A stretch of 64,000 bases of DNA from SHWC01 sp050173345. GTDB taxonomy: Bacteria > Pseudomonadota > Alphaproteobacteria > UBA828. This document shows positions 41,844 through 51,463 of this stretch, one piece after another; positions within the stretch are counted from its first letter, which is position 1, and each line of letters opens with the position of its first letter. Where the stretch lies: assembly GCA_050173345.1 (NCBI GenBank), contig JBFXKW010000009.1, positions 1 through 64,000 on the forward strand, read 5' to 3'. The notes beneath the pieces are model-generated. The model was not told the DNA's origin. It searched no databases and was given only the letters and a program-made list of their open reading frames with translations. The position numbers and the translations under genes are program-made.

Positions 41844-41902
41844 ATTGCGCCTTATGCGCGGCGTCCCGATGCGCTAGCCTGAAACGAACCAGGGAGAGGG
41901 GC

Positions 41903-43105
41903 ATGGCGCATACGGCCGAACGCATCGCGGCGCCCACCGGCACGCATGACGAGATGCTGGCGCGCACCCGCGCGCTGCTGCCCGCGATCGCCGCGCGCGC
42001 CACGGAATGCGAGCAATTGCGCAAGGTGCCGCGCCAGACCGTCGAAGAACTGGTCGATGCCGGCATCGTCAACCTGCTGCTGCCGAAGCGCGTGGGCGGC
42101 AGCGAGCTCGACTATGTCGCGCTGATCGACGTGGTCGGCGCTGTCGGCACCGCCTGCGCCTCGACCTCCTGGGTGCTTGCCAACCTGATCAGCTGCAACT
42201 TCATGCCGTGCTATTGGCCGGAAGCGGCGCAGGACGAGCTGTGGTCGAAGTCCGCCAACACGCTGCTCGCGGGCTCCTTGATCTTCGCCGGCGGCAAGGC
42301 GGTGCGCGCAGCGGGCGGCTACCGGATCGGCGGGCGCTGGCCGCTGGTCTCGGGCTGCGACTATGCCGACTGGCTGCTGCTCGCGGCAACCGTCGAGGGC
42401 GAGGCGGGCGATGGCCGCTTCCTCATGTTCCTCGCGCCGAAGCAGGATTACGAGATCATCGACACCTGGTTCGCCTCGGGGCTGAAGGGCACCGGCTCGA
42501 ACGACGTGGTGATGAAGGAGTGCTTCGTGCCCACGCATCGCACGCTGCCCGCGATCGAGACGCGCGGCGGCGATTCGCTTGGTGCCCGCGTCAACACCGG
42601 CTGGCTCTACCGCATGCCGCTGTTCGCGCTGTTCTCGACCTGGGTCGGCACCACCGTGCTCGGCGCAGCCGAGGGTGCGCTCGATGAGTTCGTCGCGCAG
42701 ACGCGCCGCCGCGTCGCTCGCATCAGCGGCGGCAACATGGCGGGTTTCGGCGGCGTTCAGCTCAAGCTCGGCGAGGCGGCGAGCGCGCTCAGCGCGGCGC
42801 GCCGGCTCGTCTACGGCAATGTGCGCGACGCGCAGGCGATCGTGCAGGCAGGCGGCGTGCCGAGCCTCGATGAGAAGCTCAGATACCGCGCCGACGGCGC
42901 CTTCGCCGGCGAGCTCTGCGTGCGCGCCGTCGACATCCTGCATCGGATGGCGGGCGCGGGCGGCCTCTATGAGAGCAGCACGTTCGCCCGCCACTTCCGC
43001 GACGTGCACGCCGGCACCTCGCACATCACGCAGAACCTCGACATGAACGCCACGTTGTACGCCCAGCATCTGCTGGGCCTCTCGCCCGACGTCCCGCTGC
43101 TTTGA
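41903..43105 (+). CDS. Acyl-CoA-dehydrogenase-fold flavin monooxygenase (group D type)
   Basis: This 400-residue protein has the acyl-CoA dehydrogenase three-domain fold. The segments ACASTSWVLANL, RIGGRWPLVSGCDYADWLLL, SGLKGTGSNDV and the C-terminal DVHAGTSHITQN resemble FADH2-dependent oxygenases such as HsaA, the p-hydroxyphenylacetate 3-hydroxylase oxygenase and DszC rather than true acyl-CoA dehydrogenases. It would need a separate flavin reductase, not seen here. A strong AGGGAGAGGGG precedes the ATG. With the amidohydrolase 29 bp downstream it forms a two-gene catabolic unit placed between folC and trxA. Confidence 0.85.
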   Translation: MAHTAERIAAPTGTHDEMLARTRALLPAIAARATECEQLRKVPRQTVEELVDAGIVNLLLPKRVGGSELDYVALIDVVGAVGTACASTSWVLANLISCNFMPCYWPEAAQDELWSKSANTLLAGSLIFAGGKAVRAAGGYRIGGRWPLVSGCDYADWLLLAATVEGEAGDGRFLMFLAPKQDYEIIDTWFASGLKGTGSNDVVMKECFVPTHRTLPAIETRGGDSLGARVNTGWLYRMPLFALFSTWVGTTVLGAAEGALDEFVAQTRRRVARISGGNMAGFGGVQLKLGEAASALSAARRLVYGNVRDAQAIVQAGGVPSLDEKLRYRADGAFAGELCVRAVDILHRMAGAGGLYESSTFARHFRDVHAGTSHITQNLDMNATLYAQHLLGLSPDVPLL

Positions 43106-43134
43106 CGGGACCGGAAACGCATAGGAGTTGCGCC

Positions 43135-44448
43135 ATGACGAACAGCGGTGATTCGAAGGCGTCATCCGAGCGGCGTGGGCCGCTCCTCTTTACCAATGTC
43201 AGGATCTTCGATGGCATCTCGCCGGCGTTGAGCGCCGGCGAGGTGCTGGTGCAGGGCAACCGCATCAAGGAGGTCGCAACCGGCGGCGCCAGGATCGCGC
43301 GCGACGGCGCCGAGGTGGTTGACGGCGGCGGCGCCACCCTGATGCCGGGCCTCGTCAACGCGCATTGCCATATGAGCTACACCGGCCCGATGGCGATGGA
43401 GACGATTCCGGTCGAGGAGCACACGCTGCTCACCGTGCGTCAGGCGCGCACCATCCTCGACCACGGCACCACCGCCGCTATCGGCGCCGGCTCGGCCAAG
43501 CCGCGGCTCGACATCGCGGTCAGGAACGAGATCAACGCCGGCTACGTGCCGGGGCCGCGCTATCTCGCCGCGACGCCCGAGATCACGGTCACCGGCGGGC
43601 TCGGCGATTCGCGCCAGATGCACTTCTACCACAACGACCTGTGCGAGTATTTCGACGGGCCGGAGGAGCTGCGCCGGATCGTGCGCGGCTATTGCCGCGA
43701 GGGCGTCGACGTCGTGAAACTGATGCTGTCAGGCGATCATCTGATCCCCGGCATCTGCGATGCCGGGCAGAGCGCGATGGACGAAGATGAGGTCGCCATC
43801 GGCACGCACATCGCGAAGCAGCGCGGCAAGAAGCTCAACTGCCACGCGCGCAACCCGGAATCGATCAAGCGCGCCGTCAAGTACGGCATCGACCTGATCT
43901 ATCACGCCACCTACGCCGACGAGGAATCGCTCGATCTCCTGGAGGCCAACAAGGACAGGCACTGGGTGGTGCCGGCGATCGGCTTCACCTATGCCTGCGC
44001 CTACGAGGCCGGGGCGTTCGGCCTGCCGCCCGACAAGGCGGCCGAGATGGGCTTCGTGCGCGAGCTCGAGATCGGCGCCGAGGCGCTCAAGAAGATGCAC
44101 GCGCGCGGCATCAGGGTGCTGCCGTTCGGCGACTACGGCTTCCCGTGGACGCCGCACGGCACCGAGACGCGCGACTTCGAGCATTTCCAGAAGCTGCTCG
44201 GCTTCAAGCCCTACGAGATCCTGCGCGCCGCGACCGCCTACGGCGCCGAGGCGTTCGGCAAGCCGAACGAGCTCGGCCAGGTCAAGCCCGGCTATCTCGC
44301 CGATCTCGTCATGCTCGACGGCAACCCGCTCGAGGACCTGACTCTGTTCCTTGACCGGTCGAACATCCTGATGATCATGAAGGACGGCAGCTTCCACAAG
44401 CCGCCGCAGCCGCGCCGCAAGGCACACGCGGCCCAGGCGGCGGAGTAG
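43135..44448 (+). CDS. Metal-dependent amidohydrolase, prolidase-like (paralog C)
   Basis: This 437-residue amidohydrolase has metal motif HCH (H77, H79 in GLVNAHCHMSY), further His in NCHARN and IYHATYAD, and catalytic Asp in LPFGDYGFPWTPHGTE. It belongs to the same broad group as paralogs A and B but is more distant (GDYGF in place of GTDSG). AGGAG lies seven bases upstream. It is cotranscribed with the flavin monooxygenase, so hydrolysis of a hydroxylated amide or carbamate is a reasonable guess; the substrate is unknown. Confidence 0.88.
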   Translation: MTNSGDSKASSERRGPLLFTNVRIFDGISPALSAGEVLVQGNRIKEVATGGARIARDGAEVVDGGGATLMPGLVNAHCHMSYTGPMAMETIPVEEHTLLTVRQARTILDHGTTAAIGAGSAKPRLDIAVRNEINAGYVPGPRYLAATPEITVTGGLGDSRQMHFYHNDLCEYFDGPEELRRIVRGYCREGVDVVKLMLSGDHLIPGICDAGQSAMDEDEVAIGTHIAKQRGKKLNCHARNPESIKRAVKYGIDLIYHATYADEESLDLLEANKDRHWVVPAIGFTYACAYEAGAFGLPPDKAAEMGFVRELEIGAEALKKMHARGIRVLPFGDYGFPWTPHGTETRDFEHFQKLLGFKPYEILRAATAYGAEAFGKPNELGQVKPGYLADLVMLDGNPLEDLTLFLDRSNILMIMKDGSFHKPPQPRRKAHAAQAAE

Positions 44449-44478
44449 GGCACGGCGCGGCGTTTCCCGTTTCCCCCA

Positions 44479-44542
44479 TCGTCATGCCCCGCGCAGGCGG
44501 GGCATCCAGGGTCTGGGTCCCCCGGCCAAGCCGGGGGACGAC
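44479..44542. repeat. Dispersed repeat family A, short form
   Basis: GTCATGCCCC-GCGCAGGCGGGGCATCCAGG followed by CCCCGGCCAAGCCGGGGG-ACGACGG. It lies between the convergent amidohydrolase C and trxA genes, just before their shared terminator. Confidence 0.75.
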
Positions 44543-44576
44543 GGCATTGAAGCGAAGCGCCGGCCTCCACAAACCA

Positions 44577-44605
44577 AAAGCCCCGCGGCTGAGGCGCGGG
44601 GCTTT
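44577..44605. terminator. Bidirectional Rho-independent terminator
   Basis: Arms AAAGCCCCGCG (44577-44587) and CGCGGGGCTTT (44595-44605) with a seven-base loop; T-rich on the plus strand and, as TTTTGGTTT, on the minus strand. It serves amidohydrolase C and the long minus-strand operon ending in trxA. Confidence 0.9.
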
Positions 44606-44632
44606 CGGCTTTAAGGGTCGGGTGGGGCGGCG

Positions 44633-44953
44633 TCAGACCGCGCCCTTGACCCAGTCGTAGAGCTTCTGCTTCGGCATGGCGCCGACCTTCATGGCGGCGA
44701 CTTGGCCGTTCTTGAACAGGATCAGCGTCGGGATGCCGCGCACGCCGTATTTCGCCGGCGTCGACTGGTTCTCGTCCACGTTGACCTTGGCGACCGTGAC
44801 CGCGCCCGTCATCTCGTTGGCGAGGTCTTCGAGCGCCGGCGCGATCGCCTTGCACGGCCCGCACCACTCGGCCCAGAAGTCCACCAGGACCGGGCCATTG
44901 GCCTTCAATACCTTCTGATCGAATTCGGCGTCGCTGACGTGGACGATGCTCAT
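44633..44953 (-). CDS. trxA: Thioredoxin 1
   Basis: The 106-residue cytoplasmic thioredoxin has the active site WCGPC (C31, C34), the cis-Pro loop GIPTL and the FKNGQ strand. It is the last gene of the divL-to-trxA minus-strand run, 52 bp after addA, matching the conserved alphaproteobacterial order. Confidence 0.97.
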   Translation of the reverse strand: MSIVHVSDAEFDQKVLKANGPVLVDFWAEWCGPCKAIAPALEDLANEMTGAVTVAKVNVDENQSTPAKYGVRGIPTLILFKNGQVAAMKVGAMPKQKLYDWVKGAV

Positions 44954-45005
44954 GGGAGGCTCCTTGCGGTGAGATAACAAAATTTGGGGTGCCGGCGGGA
45001 TGCGG

Positions 45006-48000
45006 TCAAGGCGCGAAGGCGTCGAGCACGGAATCCGTGAGCCAATGGACCGCCGGCCCGTCGGTGAAGACCAGGCCGCAGGCGATTCGGCGCCCAGGGA
45101 ACGCCCGGCTCAGCACCGCGCGGTAGGCCGCGAGCTGGGCGGCATAGGCCGGCGGCACCTCGGCGGGCGACTCGGGGATGGTGGCCCCGGTCTTGTAGTC
45201 GAGCACGGTGATGCGCTCCGGCCCGATCGCCAGCCGGTCGACCCGGCCCGCGACCAGCGCGCCGTCGATCTCGGCCGAGAGCGGCACCTCGGCGAGGCTG
45301 TCCGGCCCGAGCAGGGGCGCGATCTCGGGGTCGGCGAGCACGCGGCGCACCCGCTCCGCGATGTCGGCCCGCTCCGCCTCGGGCAGGCCAAGCGAGGCGC
45401 GTGCCAGATAGCGCTCGATCGCGGCGTCGCGCGCCTCGGGCGCGATCTCGGGCATCAGTTCGAGCAGGCGGTGGATCAGCCGGCCGCGCCGCCGCGCCGA
45501 GCCGCCCTCGGGCCCGAGCGGCGAAAGCGGCCTGAGCTCGGCCTCGAAGCGGCCGGACGGCGCGAGCGCGCGGGCCGGCTTCGGCTCGGGCGGCGGGGGC
45601 GTGCGCGCCCAGGCCGGCAGCGGCGGCGCCTCGGCGGGTGCCGCGACCGCCGGGTCCGCCTTGTCGGGGTCTCTCGTCTGCGCGCTCGCGTGGCGCAGCG
45701 CCACGCCGCCGAGACCATCCGCAAGCGGCACCTGCTCGACCGGCGCGAGCCTGCCGAAGCCCTGCTCGATCAGCCGGTACCAGCAATCGTCCGAGGCCTT
45801 CTGCCGGCCGCGCGCGCCGCCGACATAGAGCCGGTCCTCGGCGCGGGTCAGCGCGACGTAGAGGAGGCGCCGGTACTCCTCGTCATCCGCCTGCTTGGCG
45901 GCGGCGTAGGCGGCCTCGCCGATGGCGTCGAGATTGGCGACGCGCGCCGGGAACAGCGGCAGCGCCGGCGCGCCCTGCCGGCCCTCGGTCCAGAGCAGGC
46001 CCGGGCGCGGGTTCGGCATCGACACGGTATCGGGCAGGATTACCACCGGCGCCTGCAGCCCCTTGGCGCCGTGCACCGTCATGACGCGCACCTCGTCGCG
46101 GCCCTGTTCGAGGTCGCGCTTGATCTCGCTCTGGCCGGTCTCGAGCCAATGCAGGAAGCCTTGCAGCGAGGGCGCGTGGTCGCGCTCATAGTCGAGCGCG
46201 AGTGAGAGGAACTCGTCGATCGCGTCATTCGCCTCCGGCCCGAGCCGTCGCAGCAGCCTGGCGCGGCCGCCCTCCGCGAGCAGGCCGGCGAACAGCTCGA
46301 AGGGCGGCAGATAATCGGCGCGCGCGAACAGGCGCGTGAGCGCGCCATGGGCTTCGGCGAAGGCCGCGTTCCCGTCGCGGCGTTCGGTCAACGCTTGCCA
46401 GAGCCGGCCCTCGCGCCGATAGGCGAGCGCGAAGAGCCGGTCGTCGTCGAAGCCGATCAGCGGGCTCTTGAGCACGCAGGCGAGATTCAAGTCGTCCTGC
46501 GGCAGGAGCGCCGCGCGGCCGAGCGCCATCAGGTCCATCACCGCGAGCTGCTCGGTGATCACCATGCGGTCGACGCCGGCGACCGGCACGCCGTGGCTCT
46601 TGAGCTGCGCGACCAGGTGCGGCACGAAGCCGGTGCGGTGGCGCACCAGCACCATGATGTCGCCGGGGCGCAGGCGGCGGCCGCGCGCCGGCAGGGTCGC
46701 TTCCTCGCGCTCGGCTGCATCGCGTGGCCGGAGCCAGCGCAGGATGCGATGCGCGATGCAATCCGCGAGCCGCGCCTCGGGGTCGTCCTCCGCCTCGTGT
46801 CTGAGCGGCACGTCGAACGGGTCGGGCGCCTCGGCATCTTCCGGCTCGATCATCGGCCACAGCTCGACCAGCCCGGCCTGCCCCTCGCGCACCAGGGTGT
46901 GGCGCAGCGGCTCGCCCTCGCGCGTCACGCCGGCGCGCGTTTCCTCCGGCGCGAACACGGCATCGGTGAGCGCGAGCACCGGCGCGGTCGAGCGGAACGA
47001 GCGCACCAGCGGCACGTCGTGGAAGTCGAGGCCGGCATCGCTCGCGCGCGCGATCAGCCGGTCGCGCTCGGCGAGCAGCGCTTTCAGGTCGGCGCCCTGG
47101 AAGCTGAAGATCGACTGCTTCTCGTCGCCGACCGCGAACACGGTGCGCGCCGCCTCGCGTGCGCCGAGCCCGGCGAAGAACTCGGCGGCGAGCGCCGCAA
47201 TGACGCGCCATTGCGCCGGCGCCGTGTCCTGCGCCTCGTCGAGCAGGATGTGGTCGAGCCCGCCGTCGAGCTTGTAGAGCACCCAGGCGCCGGCGCCCTT
47301 CTCTTCCAAGAGCGCGCGCGCCTGCTCGATCTGGTCGTCGAAGTCGAGCGCGGCGCGGCCGGCCTTCTCCCGCGCATAGATCGCATCGAAGCGCGCCTCG
47401 ACGCGCAGCACCGCCGCGGTGTTGGCGGCAAGCGCGGCGCTCCTGCGCCGTTCGATCACCGCCATCAAGCGCGACTGTTCGCGCGACAGGATTTCGTTCG
47501 TCTCGGGCGAGGCTTTGTCGACGGCCTTGGTGGTCAGGCGCTTCTGCGGTTCGAGCTTCTGCGTGAGGAACGCAGCGAGATAGTCGTCGAACCCGGCGGC
47601 GCGGCCTGCATGGTCGAGCGAAAGCCAATGCGCGATGCGCGCCGCGCGTTCGTTGTCCGTCGTGGTGCCGTGCCGGGCCAGCATCCCGGCGGCGTGTGTG
47701 AGGGCGCCGCGATCGAACGCACTTTCCGCCGCCGCGTCGAGCACGATGCGCGTCTCGTCGCTGCCCTCCGGCACGCCGAGCCGCTCGTGCAGCGCGCCGA
47801 TCAGCCCGTCGATCCCGCCATGCGCGGTGCGCGCCGTGGCGAGCCGCGCGCGTTCCACCCTCAGGCTCCTGATCAGCTCGGAGAAGCGCGCCTCGTCATA
47901 CGACGGGATCAGCCGTTCGAGCGCGCGTGCCGCGGGCCCGCCCGCCTGCGAGCCGGCCTCGGCGAACAGCCGCGTCTCGGCATCGGCGAGCAGCTCCCGC

Positions 48001-48452
48001 TGGCCCGGCTCGTCGAGCACGTCGAAATGCGGTGCGATGTCGGCCTCGATCGGGAAGCGGCGCAGCAGGGATTGGCAGAAGGCGTGGATGGTCATGATGC
48101 GCATGCCGCCCGGCACGTCGAGCACGCGGGCGAACAGCTCGCGGGCGCGGCGGCGCTCGGTCGAGTCGGGCTTGCGGTCGAGCAGTGCGGCGAGCCTGCC
48201 GTCGAGCGTCGCGTCGTCGGTGGTGGCGTAGAGCGCGAGCGTCCGGTTGATGCGCTGCGCCATCTCGGCGGCGGCGGCGCGGGTGAAGGTGAGGCAGAGG
48301 ATGCGCGCCGGCGCGGCGCCGCCGACCATGAGCCGGATCACCCGCTCGGTCAGGAGCTGCGTCTTGCCGCTGCCGGCCGACGCCGAGACCCAGACCGAGG
48401 CCGCCGGGTCGAGCGCGCGGACACGTGGGTTGGACGATTGTTTCTTCGTCAT
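45006..48452 (-). CDS. addA: Double-strand break repair helicase-nuclease subunit AddA
   Basis: The 1148-residue UvrD/RecB-type protein has Walker A SASAGSGKT (24-31), motif II as LLDEAQDTAPAQW, VRVMTVHGAKGLQAPVV (motif V region), RLLYVALTRAEDRLYVGG (motif VI), and a C-terminal RecB nuclease domain with VLDYKTG. It unwinds and resects broken ends with AddB for RecA loading. The ATG overlaps the addB stop. The longer open frame upstream is antisense or out of frame within addB. Confidence 0.95.
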   Translation of the reverse strand: MTKKQSSNPRVRALDPAASVWVSASAGSGKTQLLTERVIRLMVGGAAPARILCLTFTRAAAAEMAQRINRTLALYATTDDATLDGRLAALLDRKPDSTERRRARELFARVLDVPGGMRIMTIHAFCQSLLRRFPIEADIAPHFDVLDEPGQRELLADAETRLFAEAGSQAGGPAARALERLIPSYDEARFSELIRSLRVERARLATARTAHGGIDGLIGALHERLGVPEGSDETRIVLDAAAESAFDRGALTHAAGMLARHGTTTDNERAARIAHWLSLDHAGRAAGFDDYLAAFLTQKLEPQKRLTTKAVDKASPETNEILSREQSRLMAVIERRRSAALAANTAAVLRVEARFDAIYAREKAGRAALDFDDQIEQARALLEEKGAGAWVLYKLDGGLDHILLDEAQDTAPAQWRVIAALAAEFFAGLGAREAARTVFAVGDEKQSIFSFQGADLKALLAERDRLIARASDAGLDFHDVPLVRSFRSTAPVLALTDAVFAPEETRAGVTREGEPLRHTLVREGQAGLVELWPMIEPEDAEAPDPFDVPLRHEAEDDPEARLADCIAHRILRWLRPRDAAEREEATLPARGRRLRPGDIMVLVRHRTGFVPHLVAQLKSHGVPVAGVDRMVITEQLAVMDLMALGRAALLPQDDLNLACVLKSPLIGFDDDRLFALAYRREGRLWQALTERRDGNAAFAEAHGALTRLFARADYLPPFELFAGLLAEGGRARLLRRLGPEANDAIDEFLSLALDYERDHAPSLQGFLHWLETGQSEIKRDLEQGRDEVRVMTVHGAKGLQAPVVILPDTVSMPNPRPGLLWTEGRQGAPALPLFPARVANLDAIGEAAYAAAKQADDEEYRRLLYVALTRAEDRLYVGGARGRQKASDDCWYRLIEQGFGRLAPVEQVPLADGLGGVALRHASAQTRDPDKADPAVAAPAEAPPLPAWARTPPPPEPKPARALAPSGRFEAELRPLSPLGPEGGSARRRGRLIHRLLELMPEIAPEARDAAIERYLARASLGLPEAERADIAERVRRVLADPEIAPLLGPDSLAEVPLSAEIDGALVAGRVDRLAIGPERITVLDYKTGATIPESPAEVPPAYAAQLAAYRAVLSRAFPGRRIACGLVFTDGPAVHWLTDSVLDAFAP

Positions 48453-51400
48453 GCTTCGTCCTCGGCCGTCCATTCGCCAATGCGGGCGAGGTGGGCGTAG
48501 TCCTGATAGGGCCGGATCAGCGAGGGGCGCGGCGAGGCGAGATAGGGCGTCGCCGGGTCGTCGAACCGGATGACGAAGTCGCGCAGCCGGGCGAGCATCT
48601 GGCGCGCTAGCGCGTCCGCATCGTCGGCGGCGAGGCGGATTTCGCCGGGCTCGCCGCCGCCGCTGAGCCGCCAGTATTCGAGCCGCGCGACCGGTGCCTC
48701 GGGCACCGCGTCGCCGAAGCCGCCGGCCTTGGCGATCGCGGCTTCGAGCGGTAATTGCGGGCTCGCGCCGCCCTCGACCGCTTTTTTGCTCGGCGTCACG
48801 CCGGTCTTGTAGTCGATGATGACGAGGTCGCCGTCGCCGTCCTGGTCGATGCGGTCGGCCGTGCAGCTCAGGGTGAACGGCGCGGCAGGCACGTCGATCA
48901 CGAGCTCGCCTGAAACCTCGGTCGCGCGCGGCCGCGTGCCGGCCATGCGCCGCTCGCGCTCGACGCCGACGAACCAGGCGGCGATGCGCAGGAAGCGCGG
49001 CCACCAGAAGGTCATCACCGCCGGGCGATGGGCGAGCGGCGCGAAGCGTTCGCGCCCGAGCGCGACCAGCCGGTCGAGCGCATCGTCCGGTAGGGCGTCG
49101 CGATGCTCGCTCGCGAAGGCGTCGAGCACCTCGTGGATCAGCGAGCCGCGTTCGGCCGCGCTCGGGTCGGCGTCGAGTGCGTCGAGCGGGCGCAGCTTGA
49201 GGATATGGCGCGCGTAGATCGCGTAAGGATCGGCAAGCCAGGTCTCGACCGCGGTGACCGAGAGCTTGCGCGGCCGCGCCTCGAATGGCGGGCAGGGCCG
49301 CGGCGTCGGGCACGGCGTCACCGCGTCGGGCGTATCGAGCGCGGCTTGCCAGGCGCGCAAGTGAGGCGCCTCGATCTTCGCCGCATGGTCCTTGGCGACG
49401 AGGCCGAGCAGCGCGTCGAGCCGGGTCAGCCAGCGCGACGGCACGGTCGGCGTGGTGCCGGCGCGGCGCGAGCGCGTCAGCAGCACCTCGGGCGCCGCGC
49501 AGCATTGCGTGAAGTCGTGCGCGGCAAGGCCGAGCCGCCGCTCGGGCGGCGACAGGCCGATCGCCTCGCGCATCGGCCGGCTGAGCCACGGGTCGGGCTC
49601 GGGCTCGGGCGGCCAGCTCCCCTCGTTGAGGCCGCCGAGGATCATCAGGTCCGCGCTTTGCAACCGGGCTTCGAGCGGTCCCCAGATGAAGAGGCGCGCA
49701 TGCCTGGGCCGCGCCGGGCGCACCATGGCGCCCGCCATCATCGCCTCGATCAGCGCCGGGTAGCTCGATGGCGTGATCTCGGGCGCGTCCGCGGCGGCTT
49801 CCGCGAGCTCGGCGACGAAGGCCGCGGCCCGCTCGCCGTCCTCGCCGGCCCAGAGCCGGCCCAGCCCGCGCTCCCGGTCGCTCGCCGCCAGCCACTCGGC
49901 GAAGCCGACATGGGCCGCGAGCAGCGCGCCGATCGTGGCCGTCTGCCTTGCCATCAGCGTGCCGAACGGCGCATAGGCGGCTTCGAGATCGGCGAGCCAT
50001 GCTTCGAGCGTCGCGATGCGTTCCGCCGTCCGGTTGTTTCTCGCGTCGTCGAGCGCGGCGCGCAAGCCAGCGAAGCCCTCGGCCGGACGCGGCCCGCGCA
50101 GGCAGGTGCGCTCCAGCAATCGCGCGCGGCTGCGGAACAGCGCGGGCGGCAGGCCGCCGGCCGCGAGCGGGTGCTTGAGCAGCGCGAGCAGCGGCACCGG
50201 CGCCACGCCCTCGGTGGCGAGCGCGGCGCAGAGCCGCAGGAACGCGCCGGGCGGCGTCAGCACGAGCGGCCGGCCCGCCGAATCGTCCACCTCGATGCCG
50301 TAGCGCTCAAGCTGCATGGCGACGCGCCGGGCGAGCCCGCGCTCGGCGGTGACCAGCGCAGCGGTGCGGCCCGGCGTCTCCAGCGTCTCGCGCAGCTTGA
50401 GCGCGATGATGCCGGCTTCCTCCTCCTCGTTGGCGCATTCGACGCGGTGCAAGCCGTCGAGCGCGTCCGGCGCGATGGACGGCAATCTGCGCCAGGCATC
50501 GGTCGTCGTCGCCGGGCGCAGCGCCTGCGCGATCAGCGCCGTGCGCTTTGCAAGCGCGGGCTCGACCCGATGGCCGGCGACCAGATCGTCGATCGCGATG
50601 CGCGGCGCGCCGAGCTTCTCGGTGAGCTGCTTGAGGCCGTATTGCGGGTGCGACGGTTCGAGCGCGTCCCATGAATCATCGTCCAATGTGCGGTCGAGCC
50701 CGGGCAGTACCACCGCGCCTTTCGGCAGCCCTGCGATGGTGGCGATCAGCTCGGCGGTCGAGGGCAGGCTGCCGGTCGAGCCCGCGGCGATGACGGGATG
50801 CGGCGGCGGACTCTTCTTCCAGCGCGCGGCGAGGCGTTCGAGCGCGGCGTTGCGGCGCGCAACGTGGTCCATCAGGCCGAGGCTCGCGAGCGCCTTCGGC
50901 CATTCCCGCGTGATGATGGCGAGGAAGTCGAGCACCTCCTGCCAGTGCGCGGCGAAGCGCTCGGGCGCGAGGTCTGTCAGCTTCGCGGGGTCGACCCGCT
51001 CGCTCTGCAGCTCGTCGAGGAAGTGCGCCAGCGCGCGGGCGAGCCGCGCCGCCTCGTCGGCGCGCAGCGCATGATCCTTGCGCGCCGCGTGCCAGGCCAC
51101 GACGAGGCGCATGAGCAGGAATTCGCGGGCGAGCGGCGAGACGGCGGGCGGCAGCTCCTCGGCATCGTCGAGGCCGGCGCCGTCGATGAACGCCTCGTCG
51201 TCGTCAAGATCGCCGAACGGGCGGATGCGCGGCAGGAGCGTGGCGCGCGCGCCGCTCCGGCGCACCAGCGCATCGCCGAGGGCGCGCGCGGCGCGCCGGG
51301 TCGGCACGAAGATCACAGCGCGGGCGAGCGCGAGCGGATCGTCGCTCGAAAGACTCAGCGGGCCGTCGCCGAGCAGCGCCGCCGCCAGCGTGTCGGCGAA

Positions 51401-51463
51401 GGGCAGCGCTGGCGGGATCGAATAGACCGCTTGCGTGCGCCGCTTCGCCTTCGCCGCGCTCAT
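48449..51463 (-). CDS. addB: Double-strand break repair protein AddB
   Basis: The 1004-residue partner of AddA has an inactivated helicase-like N-terminus (VIFVPTRRAARALGDALVRR), ILGGLNEGSWPPEPEPDPWLSRPMRE in the middle, and a C-terminal RecB-like nuclease with VIIDYKTGVTPSKK. This is the alphaproteobacterial-length form. It overlaps murU upstream and addA downstream by four bases. Confidence 0.94.
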   Translation of the reverse strand: MSAAKAKRRTQAVYSIPPALPFADTLAAALLGDGPLSLSSDDPLALARAVIFVPTRRAARALGDALVRRSGARATLLPRIRPFGDLDDDEAFIDGAGLDDAEELPPAVSPLAREFLLMRLVVAWHAARKDHALRADEAARLARALAHFLDELQSERVDPAKLTDLAPERFAAHWQEVLDFLAIITREWPKALASLGLMDHVARRNAALERLAARWKKSPPPHPVIAAGSTGSLPSTAELIATIAGLPKGAVVLPGLDRTLDDDSWDALEPSHPQYGLKQLTEKLGAPRIAIDDLVAGHRVEPALAKRTALIAQALRPATTTDAWRRLPSIAPDALDGLHRVECANEEEEAGIIALKLRETLETPGRTAALVTAERGLARRVAMQLERYGIEVDDSAGRPLVLTPPGAFLRLCAALATEGVAPVPLLALLKHPLAAGGLPPALFRSRARLLERTCLRGPRPAEGFAGLRAALDDARNNRTAERIATLEAWLADLEAAYAPFGTLMARQTATIGALLAAHVGFAEWLAASDRERGLGRLWAGEDGERAAAFVAELAEAAADAPEITPSSYPALIEAMMAGAMVRPARPRHARLFIWGPLEARLQSADLMILGGLNEGSWPPEPEPDPWLSRPMREAIGLSPPERRLGLAAHDFTQCCAAPEVLLTRSRRAGTTPTVPSRWLTRLDALLGLVAKDHAAKIEAPHLRAWQAALDTPDAVTPCPTPRPCPPFEARPRKLSVTAVETWLADPYAIYARHILKLRPLDALDADPSAAERGSLIHEVLDAFASEHRDALPDDALDRLVALGRERFAPLAHRPAVMTFWWPRFLRIAAWFVGVERERRMAGTRPRATEVSGELVIDVPAAPFTLSCTADRIDQDGDGDLVIIDYKTGVTPSKKAVEGGASPQLPLEAAIAKAGGFGDAVPEAPVARLEYWRLSGGGEPGEIRLAADDADALARQMLARLRDFVIRFDDPATPYLASPRPSLIRPYQDYAHLARIGEWTAEDEA

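Noticed and set aside
45006..50000. A single 1664-residue reading frame covering addA and beyond
   Set aside because: Upstream of 48452 the frame is Arg/Pro-rich shadow sequence of addB in another phase; the true addA start overlaps the addB stop.
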